Source: Massariosphaeria phaeospora | Lineage: Eukaryota > Ascomycota > Dothideomycetes > Pleosporales | Assembly: GCA_011032825.1 (NCBI GenBank) | Contig: JAADJZ010000022.1 | Location: forward strand, 682,001-746,000 | Direction of reading: 5' to 3' | Length of the DNA stretch: 64,000 bases | Shown here: positions 22,406 through 33,829 of the stretch, one piece after another | How positions within the stretch are numbered: the stretch's first letter is position 1 | Layout of the letters: each line of letters opens with the position of its first letter | Notes under the pieces: model-generated | What the model was told of the DNA's origin: nothing | What the model saw: only the letters and a program-made list of their open reading frames with translations | Database searches by the model: none | Position numbers and translations under genes: made by a program

Positions 22406-23254
22406 ATGGCCAACCCAACCGTCGTCCTCGTCCCCGGTGCATGGCACTCCCCCATCCACTACGCCCCACTAACCCAACTCCTCGAAGCGGCCAACCACAC
22501 TGTCGTCACCGCCCGCCTCCCCAGCGTCGGCTCCTCAACACCCAAAGACCAGTCCGTCGCAAACGACGCATCCTTCATCGAGAACAAGCTGCTGCGCCCG
22601 CTCATGGAGCAGGGAAAAGACGTGCTGCTGCTGATGCACTCGTACGGCGGCTGCCCCGGCGCTGTCGCGGCCAAGGGACACAGTAAGAAGGAGAGAATGG
22701 ATGCGGGCCAGAAAGGCGGGATTGTCGGTCTAGTGTTTCTGTGCGCGTTTCTGGCTGGCGAGGGCGATTCTCTGAAGAGCAAGTTGCCGAATCAGGAGCA
22801 TTTTCCTTGGGTCATGGAGAATGTACGTCCCGTCCCGTCTCTCTCTGTGCATGCACGAAGAAGCAGCCCAGCTTAGCCCAGCTAAACTGACCCTCTCCCC
22901 CAGAGCCAAACATCCCAACTCAGCGTCTCCGACCCCGGCACCGTCTTCTACAACGACGTGCCCTCTGCCGCCGCCGCAACTGCCATCTCGCACCTAGCAC
23001 TACACGCCGAGCCCGCGCTGTCGTCCCCGAGCGGGCCGCCCGCCTGGCTGGACGCCGCGTATGACGGCAAGCGCGCGTACCTGCAGACGCAGTCGGACAA
23101 CACGATTCCGTTTGTGGCGCAGGATGCCATGGTCAAGTACTCGGGCGTGCAGTGGGATGTGGAGGTGTGGGAGACGGGGCATAGTCCGTTTTTGGTGAGG
23201 CCGGAGGCGCTGGCGGAGTGGGTTGTGGGGAGGGTGAGGGCTTATGGGGTTTAG
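22406..23254 (+). CDS. Alpha/beta hydrolase, 2 exons
   Basis: Exons 22406-22822 and 22904-23254 (intron GTACGT...CAG, 81 bp) give 255 residues. The N-terminus TVVLVPGAWHSPIHYAPL is the first strand and oxyanion loop of the methylesterase-like hydrolases. The nucleophile elbow is MHSYGG (Ser 79). The C-terminal part has DNTIPF, then ETGHSPFL, whose histidine is the likely catalytic base. The length is normal for this single-domain family. No signal peptide is visible, so it is probably cytosolic. Substrate unknown; the closest general class is plant MES/fungal esterases that act on small carboxylic esters. Confidence 0.88.
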
Positions 23255-23780
23255 GCGGAGGGATTGAGGAGGGTGGTGCGAGCGCGTTAGATGGGGGTGT
23301 GATTGTGTCTTTGCACGAAGCAAGCATGTATCAAAGCCCGCTCTTGCCCACCGGTTCCTCAACACATAGCTAGGACTCGTTGCTTTATAATCTCGGCTGT
23401 CAAAGATCTGATGAAAAGAATAAAAGAGGTTAGCTGAATCCATACATCTACCTGCGAGCGAGACGCTGCACCTTTCTGATTCGCTCGTAAGTCATGTGAC
23501 TCCTGTCCGTGATGAGTCATTTCGCGCACAATACGAAAAGTCTGGTCGCACCTCTTAAATGACTTCGCGAGGCTTATCGTTTCCAGCATTTTTGTTTTCG
23601 GCGTAAGCTGAGTGGATGTTCTGATTTGCGGAGCGCGCTAAAATCTAGCAGAACCATGGTTTGTCAAGAAGGCTACTATAAAACTTTTGCTTCTTACTTA
23701 TATTTGATTCCAACACTTACACCACACACAATATACAGACATCACACAAACAACTACAAGACACTCACACTGCGCCAAAC
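23255..23780. other. Intergenic with a retained promoter of the DUF3669 pseudogene
   Basis: No gene is recognised. TATAAAA at 23677-23683 lies about 100 bp before the pseudogene ATG (23781), followed by an ACAC-rich leader. Confidence 0.5.
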
Positions 23781-24448
23781 ATGACCTCTGGGTACTGTTG
23801 TATCGGGAAAGGCTGCTGCGGCAGTGTTTGGGCTCGCGAGGATTCCCTAGATGGGCACGCGAAGATGGTTCACCAGGGCGATCAATTACAAACGATATGT
23901 ATCGCAATGTTGTCAAAAGCTACATGGATCACTCTCCTCTGGTGCCTATATCAGTACCTCGGGTGCCTATATCAATACCTCGATACTCCGACCTCATCCA
24001 AGCGACCGACCCATTTTGGCGAGACAATCTCCGTTGGTTCCCCGCTGGCTTCTCGGCATGCAGAGCACTCGTCTCAGAGCGAATTCCTAAGGTCCCCAGG
24101 GCTATAAGCGATAAGATTGTGAATCTGTTCTGCGCCGGCAATGAATCGGTCTCTGAAATCGTCAAACACAACGACGACGATGACGCCTGTCTGATACGGG
24201 TATATCTTGGTCGACGTCGACGACGGGCAGTGACAAATTCGTCGCGCCTCTAGCGCTTTAGTCTCCGGAACGTCCCTCTCCACATCAATCAAATGGAAGA
24301 AGTCGGCCTCGACGTCAAGGCATATGCACAGACGATGGCGGACGCCCTCGCGATGATGCATTGGGGTGCACAGATCGATGCGAATGACGTCGAGTTCGTG
24401 TTAGCACCTCCACGCGTGAATGCTAAGTTAAGGATAACGTAGATACTA

Positions 24449-26554
24449 CCATGCAGGTCGGGCTTGTGCCCCACTCGGGCTCGTGCCCCACTCTCACCAA
24501 AACAACACACCCATCCTATCTTCTTTAGCACTTGATAACTCAACAACTATAGCACCAATTGATAAGGCAATTGCAGATTTAAGATTGCACGAACAAGACG
24601 AAGATTTTAGTATCCAAAGTATCGCGAAAAAACATGGTGTCGAGTACTCAACGCTGCGGCGGAGGTGGACGGGCCAGACAGGCCCTCAGGCAGCTGGGTA
24701 CGCCTCGCAACAAATACTCAGCCCACAACAAGAAGAAAAACTCGTACAGTATATTAGAGAGCTAACGGCTCGTAAGCTACCTCCTACAAGGGCGATAATA
24801 CAAAATTTTGCGTCGAATATATTAAAACAACACGTTAGCAATAGCTAGGTTACGCGCTTTATCAACCGCAACCGCGACTATTTTATCTTTAAATAGAGCG
24901 CTGGCATAGACGTTGTACGCTACTAAGCTAACTTACGACGCAAGTACGAGTTGTACTTTAACTTTTTACATTACAAAATTGTTTAGTATAAAGTAGAGCC
25001 TTGTAATACTTACAATATAGATAAAAAAAGCTTTATAATTAGTGTTACAGGACGCTCAAAACGAGTGTTCAGTTAGCTTTAATAGAAGTAAAAGAAAGTC
25101 TAAGCAGCGCTTTAAGATAGCTCTCAAGAGTAAGTAACAGTCGTAGCAACTATTGAAGCAGATAAAAGTGTTTTGTCGCTAGCTTTTATATACTCGTTAG
25201 CTAACTGCACACTCTAAGCTTTATGAGTAGCTTAAATTAAAGCAGAAAAGCACAGCGTGTTTGTGAGCTCCTTACCAACAGAATAGACAAATAATAACAT
25301 TAGATTGGCCTAGTTAAAGCAGGTTTTTAACTGTGAAACGAAGCAGAAAGCACGTTTTAGCCAAGATTAGCGTCTTCTTATACTCGACGGCCACGGCAGC
25401 TACTTCTTAATAGACTTTATCGAATACTGCGAGGCTTACAAAATACTGCTAGCTATGTTTCTCTCTTACTCGACCTATACGCTGCAGCTTCTTGACGTAG
25501 TTTGCTTCAAACCTCTTAGCAGCAACTACTCCGCTAAGCTCACCAATTACTTCTTTAAAACGCAAAAGTTGCTAGCCGTCTAAAAAAGAGACTTCTTCTT
25601 GCTGTTTTAGAGTGCCTAAGAGTTAACGTTTACAACAAAACTAGTCCTTAAAGCGTTTAAAGCTACTAGTATTGCCTCTATGAAAGCTAACGTTGTACTC
25701 GAGCGTTTCTGCAAACAGAACGACGATAAGAGTAAAGCACAGCTATTAGCTCTCTTTCTTAAGGACTAGAGGCAGATAGATCGTCTTATACGTGCTGCAG
25801 TGAAGAATACCTTAGCAGAAACCTCGCAGAAGCTCTCTCAAACGCTACACCAACTTTAGGTTCAAAACGAGGTACTACACTATAAGAACAGCGGCCTAAA
25901 GGATGCTCTTACTACCAAAAAGCAGCGCAAGAACGCTAGCAAACTTCTCAATTTGCAGCGTAAAGAGGAGTACTACGGTGGTGCTACTTTCTAGTTGCTC
26001 TCCAAGTTCAAGCGAGCACGTGAGCGTGAAGCAAAAAAGCAACACTAAAAAAAGCAAGAGAAGCTAGCAAAGTCAAACAGAAAAGAGCTTTAAGCTGCTG
26101 CCAAGCTCTTTAAGGAGCAAAAGAAAGAGGAGCGTCGTGTTGCAAGAGAGAGAGCCAAGAAAGTGCGAGATTAGATAAAGGCAGAACAAGTAGTTACTTA
26201 GAAAGCTAAAAAAGCTACTTAAAACACTAGGCAAGCTTTTATAATTTCTTTTAAAAGCAAGCGTAAAGCTTTAGAAGCACCTCTAGCAAAGTGCAAGCTA
26301 AAACGAGCTAAAGGCGGTGCTGCAGCTCGTTCGTTGTCTTTAGAAGCTGCACCAGCACCTCTACCCAAAGTTAGCTCTCAGGGCCGCGCGATCACTCTCT
26401 TGCGAAAACTTAGATAGTAAAACTTATTCGTACGCTTCTACAGAGTAATAAAAACAATAAATCTTGCGATAATAGCTTGTACTGCTGTTGTAATAACCGC
26501 ATTCTTGTAGTAGTAAGCATGTTGTTTGGTGAGGCACAAGCCCGACCTGCATGG
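24449..26554 (+). mobile_element. Complete pogo/Fot1-class DNA transposon (element 4)
   Basis: Inverted ends of about 26 bp with one mismatch (CCATGCAGGTCGGGCTTGTG...) are flanked by TA at 24447-24448 and 26555-26556. The body is 2,106 bp, AT-rich, with a badly eroded plus-strand transposase. The left end contains a repeated CGGGCT(T/C)GTGCCCCACT block. It lies in the last intron of the DUF3669 pseudogene and abuts element 5 tail to tail across a single TA. Confidence 0.9.
24549..26417 (+). pseudogene. Pogo-class transposase, heavily decayed (element 4)
   Basis: The expected start ATGGCACCAATTGAT reads ATAGCACCAATTGAT (24549). The helix-turn-helix part is open to about 24848 (APIDKAIADLRLHEQ; LSPQQEEKLVQYI). 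Then TAG stops accumulate through the catalytic region, where YNIDKKSF (about 25015) keeps the first aspartate and LLDVVCFKP (about 25490-25517) the third, while the middle motif reads LDGHGSY. The basic tail ends GRAITL...R near 26417. This is the most mutated of the five copies. Confidence 0.8.
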
Positions 26555-26556
26555 TA

Positions 26557-28624
26557 CCGTGCCCGTGCGCGCAGCGATCCACGAGGTTATTGAGCCACCC
26601 ACAATAGCTATAATTATAAGATTTTTTAGTAGAGCAACTGTATACATGCTCGTGATTAACTTGTATTAATTATATTTACGCGAAAGCTTAATTGTGCGGC
26701 CGCAGGAGTTGACTTTGGGTGGAGCAGCTAGTGCAGCTTCTAAGGACACTGCGACAGCTGCAGAACCGCTACCGCGTCTCTAGCGCTTGGGCTTTGATAG
26801 AAGCGCTCTTGAGGCTTTGCGCTTGCCTGCTTGGGCAGTTGTAGAGGCTTTTTCAGTGTTTTAAGCTGCGATTCGAGCAGCGCGCGCGGCCTCTTTGCCA
26901 GCCTTCTCTATAGCACGCACTGCCTTGGCTTTCTCTCTCGCCACACGCTTCTCCTCTGCCTCCTTCTCTTTAAGTAGCTTGGCAGCAGCTTGAAGCTCCT
27001 TCTTGTTCGCCTTTGCAAGCTGCTCTTTATGCTCTTTTTGTTGTTTCAATTTCTCTCGTGCACGTGCCTCTCTAATCTTGCGCGAAGACTAGAAGACAGC
27101 GCTACCGTAGTACTCCTTGCGCTGCTGCAAATCGAGACGTTTGCCGCGCTTTTTGTCCTTCTTTTTAGTCGTAAACGCCTCTTTCAGACTGTTATTTTCG
27201 TGGTGTAGCAGCTCGTTTTGAACTGAGAGTAAGTAGAGCGTCTGAGAGAGCGTCTTTGACTTCTCTGCAGCAGTATCCTTTACTGCAGAGCGTGCTAGAC
27301 GATTCATCTAACGCCAGTCGCTCTCTTTGAGAGCTAAAAAACCTGCTTTACTTTCTTCCTGCTCTTTGCTTCTTACTTTGTCGAATCGTTTGAGTATAGC
27401 CTCTAGCTCTATAGGCCATATGCCAGTAGCTTTAAAGGACTTAAGAATTGTCTCTGTCTTAAAGGAGGACACCTACGCTCTCTAGAATAGTAGGAAGAAG
27501 TTTCTTTTTGAGACAGCAATAAGCCCTTGGCTCCTCTAGAGGTAGGTAGAGAGCTGCGCTAAGTAAGAGCTAGAAAGAAGTTTAAAGCAAACTACATCGA
27601 GTAGCTGAAAAGTGTAAGTAGAGTGAGAAAAAAACACTGCTAAGAGTATGCGATAGGAGTCGCAGTAGTTGATAAAATTCTAGGTAAAGTAACTGCCATA
27701 GCCGTTAAGTATAAAGAAACGCTAGTTTCTTTTACGACGCGCTTTCTGCTTTGTACAGTAATCAAATACCTGCTCTAGCTATGCCAAACCAATGTCGTTA
27801 TTCGTCCATCTAGATAGAGATGAAGCCACGAAGACGTCGTGTTTCCTAGCTTTAATAGCAGCCACCTATGAGGCCTGCAGTGAGCTGTTCGCTGACTAGT
27901 AGATAATGCCAGGCAGCAGAGCACTCTCATCAGCGCAGACAGCCGCGAGAAGGGTAATCCAGTTACGAGAGCTATCTTGGAGAGCCGCAGTTACTTCTTT
28001 TTGCTCCTACATCTGACGGCTCAACACTCGTTTAGAGCAGCTAAGTACACTAATCATAAAGCCTTTCTCATTTATATTGTACATGTGACGCGGCTCTAAG
28101 CTATACTAAGTAATTTTTAAGTGCAGCAGCTTAAAGTACGCTTTATACTTCTCTTTAGAGTTAGCTTTGTAGCGTGTAGCGTCCATCCCGGTAGTGTATT
28201 TAGAGATAAGATGCTCATGGATTCGGCTTAAGAAGCGCGTAACCTAGGCATCTGACGCGCTCTCGTGAGCGATCTTAGTAGCGAAATCTCGTAGCATCTC
28301 TCTCGTAGGTGGTAGCTCTCGCTTTGTCAAGCCTTTAATATACTCTATAAGCTCATACTCTTGTTGCTGGCTGAGTAATTGTTGATCGCGATCCTTAACC
28401 TCCTGTGGGCGCTGACGACCTTGGTGTCTTCGGCTTAGCGTAGCATGCGATACACCAAACTGGCGAGCAATTGCGCGGTATGTAAAATGTTCTCCTAGTT
28501 CTAGCGATTCGATTTCTGCAACTGCGTCATCAATTGGTGCCATAGTGGTAGAGTTACGACGCGTCAATGTTGGTGGCTTGTCTGGTGTTTTGGTGTTCGT
28601 GGATCGCTGCGCGCACGGGCACGG
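26557..28624 (-). mobile_element. Complete pogo/Fot1-class DNA transposon (element 5)
   Basis: The terminal repeats match perfectly for 28 bp (26557-26584 and 28597-28624, starting CCGTGCCCGTGCGCGCAG) and are flanked by TA at 26555-26556 and 28625-28626. The left TA is also the right TA of element 4. The body is 2,068 bp and the transposase points left. Confidence 0.93.
26666..28543 (-). pseudogene. Pogo-class transposase, decayed (element 5)
   Basis: From ATG 28543 (MAPIDDAVAEIESLELGEHFTYR) the two helix-turn-helix regions stay open to about 28244. The catalytic region is broken by TAG codons; the first aspartate motif reads YNINEKGF (near 28070), again Asp to Asn. The basic coiled-coil tail survives in pieces at 27089-27307 and 26861-27049, ending KLSRKYN at 26666. 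Its close resemblance to element 1 in layout points to one family. Confidence 0.82.
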
Positions 28625-29000
28625 TACGTTAACTACTGTCTCTTTCCAGTCTGGATATCTCGGCGAACACTCGATGTGGCTTCTCGATTTCGATTGCTGT
28701 CGGTACATGTCCATGGACGAAGCAGGCATCGAGCAGGCGTGTGCCGCCTTCTTCAGAAACGACCCGTACTACCCGCGCCCGTGCGGTGCAGACGCCGCTG
28801 ATCGCATTCTATGGGTAGAGTTCAAAGAGAGGTTCCTGACCGCTAGCCGGGCGATACTTTTGGAGAAGAGGAACGTCTATGAGGTGGATGCATCTCTCCC
28901 GGAGAGACTGATGTCGAAGATTGAGGAGAAAGGGCTCGTGTTACAGAAGAAGAAAGATGATCTCGCAGCGGGATCATTCGGCGATGGGCCGGAGATTTGA

Positions 29001-29540
29001 TTGCTAGATCCGAGGTTTACCCGGCGGGTCTCGGATAAGCGGATCTCAGGGCGGCGCATCCGCATCATAGAAATTCATCGTGTTTCCCTTCCACCATGCT
29101 TGCAAGCTTCTACCACCTAGCAAGCTGACGATATGTCGCGTGCTCCATGACAATTGATTAAACTTCGATTATGATGCTGCTGCCCAGAGCGTAAAATCTC
29201 ATCATCCTCCTGGTTTATCGCTAGCAAGGGTTCACCCCTTTCCAAAGCTCACGTTCTCACGTACGGGAACAGACTAAATAATCAACATGGCCATACATGT
29301 CGAATTCAAGTTCTCTCGGCTCTTGACTTGCGAGCCTGAGAGTCGCTCAAATGTTTTCCCAGGCAAGCTTCCCACAGGCTAACATGTTAGGAAACGGGCT
29401 TGCCTCAAGCAATTGATTGCTGGTTGACTACTCGGTAGGCCCAGCATCAAGTATATCAACTAGACCCTGTTACTACCGTATTTTTTTCGCTACGATTTGA
29501 TCAGCTGTTGTCCAAGTGCACTTCATCGGAAGCTCCAGGC
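29001..29540. other. Intergenic, no gene recognised
   Basis: This is the 540-bp space between the DUF3669 pseudogene and the Argonaute start. No motif stood out. Confidence 0.45.
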
Positions 29541-32500
29541 ATGTCTTCTAATCGAAAAGGGGCCAGCGGTTCCCGCCCCGACCCAGAGCGAGCTCGTTCG
29601 CCTCGTCGTGGTTCTAGATATGACCATGATGATCGGCGTAGTGATTCTCCAAGAGGCGAACATCAGGACCCTCGGCGACGCGATCCACGAAGCCGGTCGA
29701 GGCATGAGCAGCGGGACAACGAGCATCACGACCGTCGAGACTCTAGAGCTTATCTACCACCACCACCGGAAGACACTTTCCGGCATGAATCTAGGGGCCG
29801 TCGTCGTGGTGATCGTCGTAGTGATTCTCCTGATGACAAGAACTACGACTCTCAACGGGCGCGACCGGGGTAGTCGCTCGAGGTATAGACACCCCGACGA
29901 GCACCAATCGTATCTGGATCGTCGGGCCTCCAGAGATCATCCACCAGCGCACCGTGAAGAGCGCCGGGGGTCCACGCATAGAGACCGCCCTCCACCGTAT
30001 GGCCGCTACCGTCCTCATGGAGAAAATGGACAATCGCAAGGCTATGAGCGGGACAATCGATTTGATCAACCAGCTGTTCGAGGCGCTGCTAGACCGTATG
30101 ATGATCTAGACCTCGCGCAGAATCCTACTGACCGTCTTCCTAACACCGGAAATACTCAGTTCACGAAACATCATATGGACCTGGGAACCCATATCTCCCC
30201 GGCACGTCACGAGATGATCGTGGCCACTTTTCTTCCTTCCGCGGAGTACACCCACCCCGTGGGAGGGGGTTCGAGAATAGACTACATATGCAGAGTCGAG
30301 GATCTGGTTCGCAGCATTCCGCATCACCATCCACCGCAGACCATCGTGAGCAAACTCAGCCAACTGTGTCTGATTTTCCCACCCAGCGGGATTCTATACC
30401 ACCGGAAGCTGACTATCGATATCAAGATCACCTACAAAGACCCTTTAAGCAGTTGCCTCAGGACCGGAGAGGCCTGTGGAAACCATCTACCACACGTCTA
30501 GGAACGTCACAAGACCTGTGGGTGGTGACAAACTTTGTCCAAATCAAGAAGACTCCGGATAGACTGTTTGTGGATTCCATCAGCAATTCGTACAAACGCC
30601 AACTGCCGAACGGCACAGAAGCAGATGCGAACTTCAGTCGCCGGTCTGAGCTTAAGAGTCTATTTCAAGCGGTTAGAGGTCAGTTTCTAGATGAATTCAT
30701 CGAGTCCAAAGTATGGGCCACCGACTTCCGTAGCCTGTGGACGGATGAACCGCTATTCGATCATTCCGCCAGCCTGGAACGCACCTTCGCCTACGACACT
30801 GAGAATGGCCGTACTGTTAACCCACTGACTGTTCAAATCAAACTCGTGAAGGAGTTGTCGGACCTGACACAGTACACTGGGCCACAGAATACGGTGCAAC
30901 ATGTCTCCGAGAAGCTTACAGCACTCAATGCTATTGTATCTCGGCCCGTCAATGAGCTAATCACGTCAGAAATTACCCAAGTTGGTCCAAACCGCTTTTT
31001 CATCAATGATGCCTTCACGGAAATGAAGAATTGCTAGCTGTCCGCGGCTACTATAGCTCCGTACGGCCTGGTAAAGACGGCACTCTCCTCAATATTAATA
31101 CAGCTACGGGCGTCTTCTTCCCCCCCTGTGGCGTCTCTGACTTCCTGTACGGGCTTAAGACTTTGGCATCCGAGATCAGCATCTCGGACGTAGAAAGATG
31201 GCTGAAAGGAGTTTCGCTAAGAGTATCGTACGTCAGACCACAGCTGAAGGGCCGAGAGGGCGATATCAACTCTGAAGGGAGCCGACGCAAGACGTTCAAG
31301 AATTTCGGCGAGAGCCTTGCGACGCAGCGATTCTACAGGCAAGGGGATACAAGTGCGAACGGGACGACGGTATTGCAGTATTATACTCAAGGTAGGTCAT
31401 ATGTTAACACTGGGTTGTCGACTCATCTAACGTTCTACTAGAGTTGGGTATCTCAAATCTGAATCCTACAGGAAGATGCGTCAATGTTGGCAAAAAGCTC
31501 GACCCGCTTCACACTGCTAAGCAGCAAAGTGCAAATGGTGCCATTTGGATTCCCGCTCAGCTCCTCGAAATCGAGCCCAACCAGCCCATGAAATCGCAGC
31601 TTTGCCCACAGCATACATCGCATTTGATCACACATGCCAAGCGCAACCCTAACATGAACCTTGGATTGATAGATGGGGAAGGAATGGACACGCTACAGAT
31701 CCGGAATCATGGTTGTTGGGTGAGGGTACTAGTTCCTTCCATCTAGCATCCCGCTGACATGTTTTAGCAAAACCTGAGCCTCGAGATAGATACCAAATTA
31801 ATCGATATCCCCGCATCTCTACTAGCCGCACCAGCATTACAATATCAACGGTCTCACAACAACAGACTAGTTCCTTATCGTGTTACGCCACAAAGAGCAT
31901 CTTGGAACTTTCGGCAAAACGTAGCGTTCCTTCAGGCGGGCACAATATCCGCGTTGAATTTGTTCTCATTGGACCATCGTACAAGGTCGGACGAGCTCTG
32001 TAAGAACATGGTGTCCCGACTCAGTTTTCATGGAATGATTGTTACGCAAGGACATGTCGAGACTGGATCAATTGACGGACTCGACAAATTCTGGACCAAT
32101 AGGGCCAAGGGCGATCGTACAACCTTTGTCGTCATTGAGTCCAAGGGCCCTGATAATCACGCAAAGATTAAACGGAAAGCTGACCTTACGCACGGTGTGC
32201 GAACGGTGTGCGCCGTGGGAGATAACATCCCATACTATCGTCACCGGAATAATCACCAAGATGCCGGGTACCAAGTCCAACATCTCGACAACATCGCCAT
32301 GAAGTTCAACTCCAAAAGCGGTGGTTCGAATCACAACCTTTCATCAACTTCCTTGGATCTTCTCAGAGAGTATCGGGATGTGACGATTATCCTAGGAGCG
32401 GATGTAACTCATCCTGGTGTAGGTTCACCATTTGGGTATCCGAGCGTCGCATGCGTAGTTGGAAGCGATGATAAGCAGTTCCAGAATTATCCCGGGTCTA

Positions 32501-33389
32501 TGCGCTTACAGGCTGGTGGTCAAGAGGTAAGCTACATTAATCTAGAGCAACATGCAAACACGTCTCTTGCTCGAACGAACAGGAAATTGAGGAGATGGAG
32601 GGAATGGTTTTAGAACGACTAGAAGCATGGTACATACGCAACCACCAGCAATTCCCGCGAGCCATGCTGTTCTACCGCGACGGCATCAGCGAGTCCATGT
32701 TCGACAATTGCAAAAGAATAGAGATAAGAGCTGTCCGCAACGCCTTTGACACTTTCAAGGAACGGCACGAGCAACCGGACGCGGAACTCAAACTCACCTT
32801 TGTAATCGTCAGCAAACGCCATCACACTCGCTTCTTCCCAACAACCAGCAACGACCGTCTCGATAACGGCAATCTGAAACCCGGTCTTCTCGTAGACCAG
32901 ATAGTCACCAGTCCGCGGGAGTACAACTTCTACCTGCAGTCCCACGCCGCCCTCCAAGGGACCGCTCGCTCAGCTCATTACAGCGCCCTCCTCGACGAGA
33001 TGGGCTTCGGCTCCTCCAACAACCGGCTAGCTGAGTTCACACACCATCTCTGTTACTGCTTCCCACGCGCTACGAAAGGTGTGTCGTACGCAGCTCCAGC
33101 CTACATCGCCGATCGCATGTGCGAACGCGGCCGGCAATACTTGAGGCCCTGGGTTCCGACGGATGAGTACAAGACGCCGCTGGATGCCCAAGGCAACAGG
33201 CTTCAGACCAAGGAAGCTATCCGGCGGTGGAAGAGGGACATGACTTCGCAGCTGGCGCGGAACGCCCAACTGCCATCGAACGACAATGAGCGGGTGTGGG
33301 GTAATTACACCGACATGCCCGCGCCAGGCGGGCAAATAAGACTGAACCCATGGCACCCCAATCTGGACAATACAATGTTTTGGATGTAA
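29541..33389 (+). CDS. Argonaute (PAZ-PIWI) protein with frame disruptions in the 5' half
   Basis: From ATG 29541 an Arg/Ser/Asp-rich leader (SPRRGSRYDHDDRRSDSP) runs in one frame to about 29860, in the +1 frame to about 30260, and back in the first frame to about 31025. The N-terminal domain (VVTNFVQIKKTPDRLFV) and linker follow. At 31025-31030 a further one-base break precedes LLAVRGYYSSVRPG. Introns 31392-31441, 31720-31767 and 32527-32582 then join the PAZ end and an unbroken MID-PIWI region: ILGADVTHPG, YRDGISESMF, and a C-terminus ending NTMFWM. Catalytic Asp/Glu/Asp positions look kept; the fourth position is Asp (AYIADRM), as in many fungal Argonautes. The role is small-RNA-guided silencing. 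Disruptions could be real decay or sequence error. Confidence 0.8.
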
Positions 33390-33829
33390 GTGGGAAGAAG
33401 GATGAGGTGGCCTCCGGGTCAGAGTCGACTGCATGACAGCAGAGGAGTGTGCTAGTTTCGAGCCGTTCTCTTTCATCGTTCTTTTTTGTCTTCTACGGCC
33501 AGCTTCCTAGTACTTGTAACATAACTGTAACACCAGGTTTCGGCAATAATGGCAATGCATGTTTATTTTGAGGGTTGATCAATTAATTTGGAGTATCCGA
33601 ATATCTTCCCCCAGCGTCTCTGTTCGGTTGCCTAGCGGAGTCAACATCTGGGTAAGAAGAGCAACATTTCCGAGGCAGCGAATTCACGAGCATATACCGG
33701 GGAGCTCGGGCAATAAGTCTCACTCCAACCTAGATTCCAACCATTTGTTTGTGACATCCCGTCCAACCCCCGAAGGCATCCTCAATCCATGTCCTCATGA
33801 TTGTTCTCCGTATATGGCGCAGGATCTGT
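33390..33829. other. Intergenic between convergent Argonaute and SNU13 genes
   Basis: This contains the two 3' untranslated regions. No other feature was seen. Confidence 0.45.

Larger units (their letters stand above)
23781..29000 (+). pseudogene. DUF3669 (zinc-finger-family) protein gene, damaged and split by two transposons
   Basis: The 5' part (23781-24415) reads GKGCCGSVWA, then, after a change of frame near 23830-23850, REDGSPGRSITND...DPFWRDNLRWFP...ACLIRVYLGRR. A TAG at about 24251 is followed in the same frame by FSLRNVPLHINQMEEVGLD...DANDVEFVLAPPR. The 3' part (28650-29000) reads SGYLGEHSMWLLDFDCCRYM...FFRNDPYYPRP...LWVEFKERFL. Both halves match the DUF3669 pattern. They meet exactly in frame if 24416-28649 is removed as an intron; without the transposons that intron would be 56 bp with GTGAAT, TTAACTA and CAG signals. 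A tandem 21-bp duplication (about 23939-23980) doubles a VPIS(V/I)PR heptad. The frameshift and stop make it a pseudogene independently of the insertions. Confidence 0.8.

Noticed and set aside
30259..30293. 35-bp intron in the Argonaute leader
   Set aside because: It would restore the frame and ends GT...AG, but is shorter than any other intron here and lacks a branch point, so it was not used in the model.
32320..32340. GGTTCGAATC-like tRNA B box
   Set aside because: It lies within the Argonaute coding region and no A box or cloverleaf fits around it. No tRNA or rRNA gene was found in the window.
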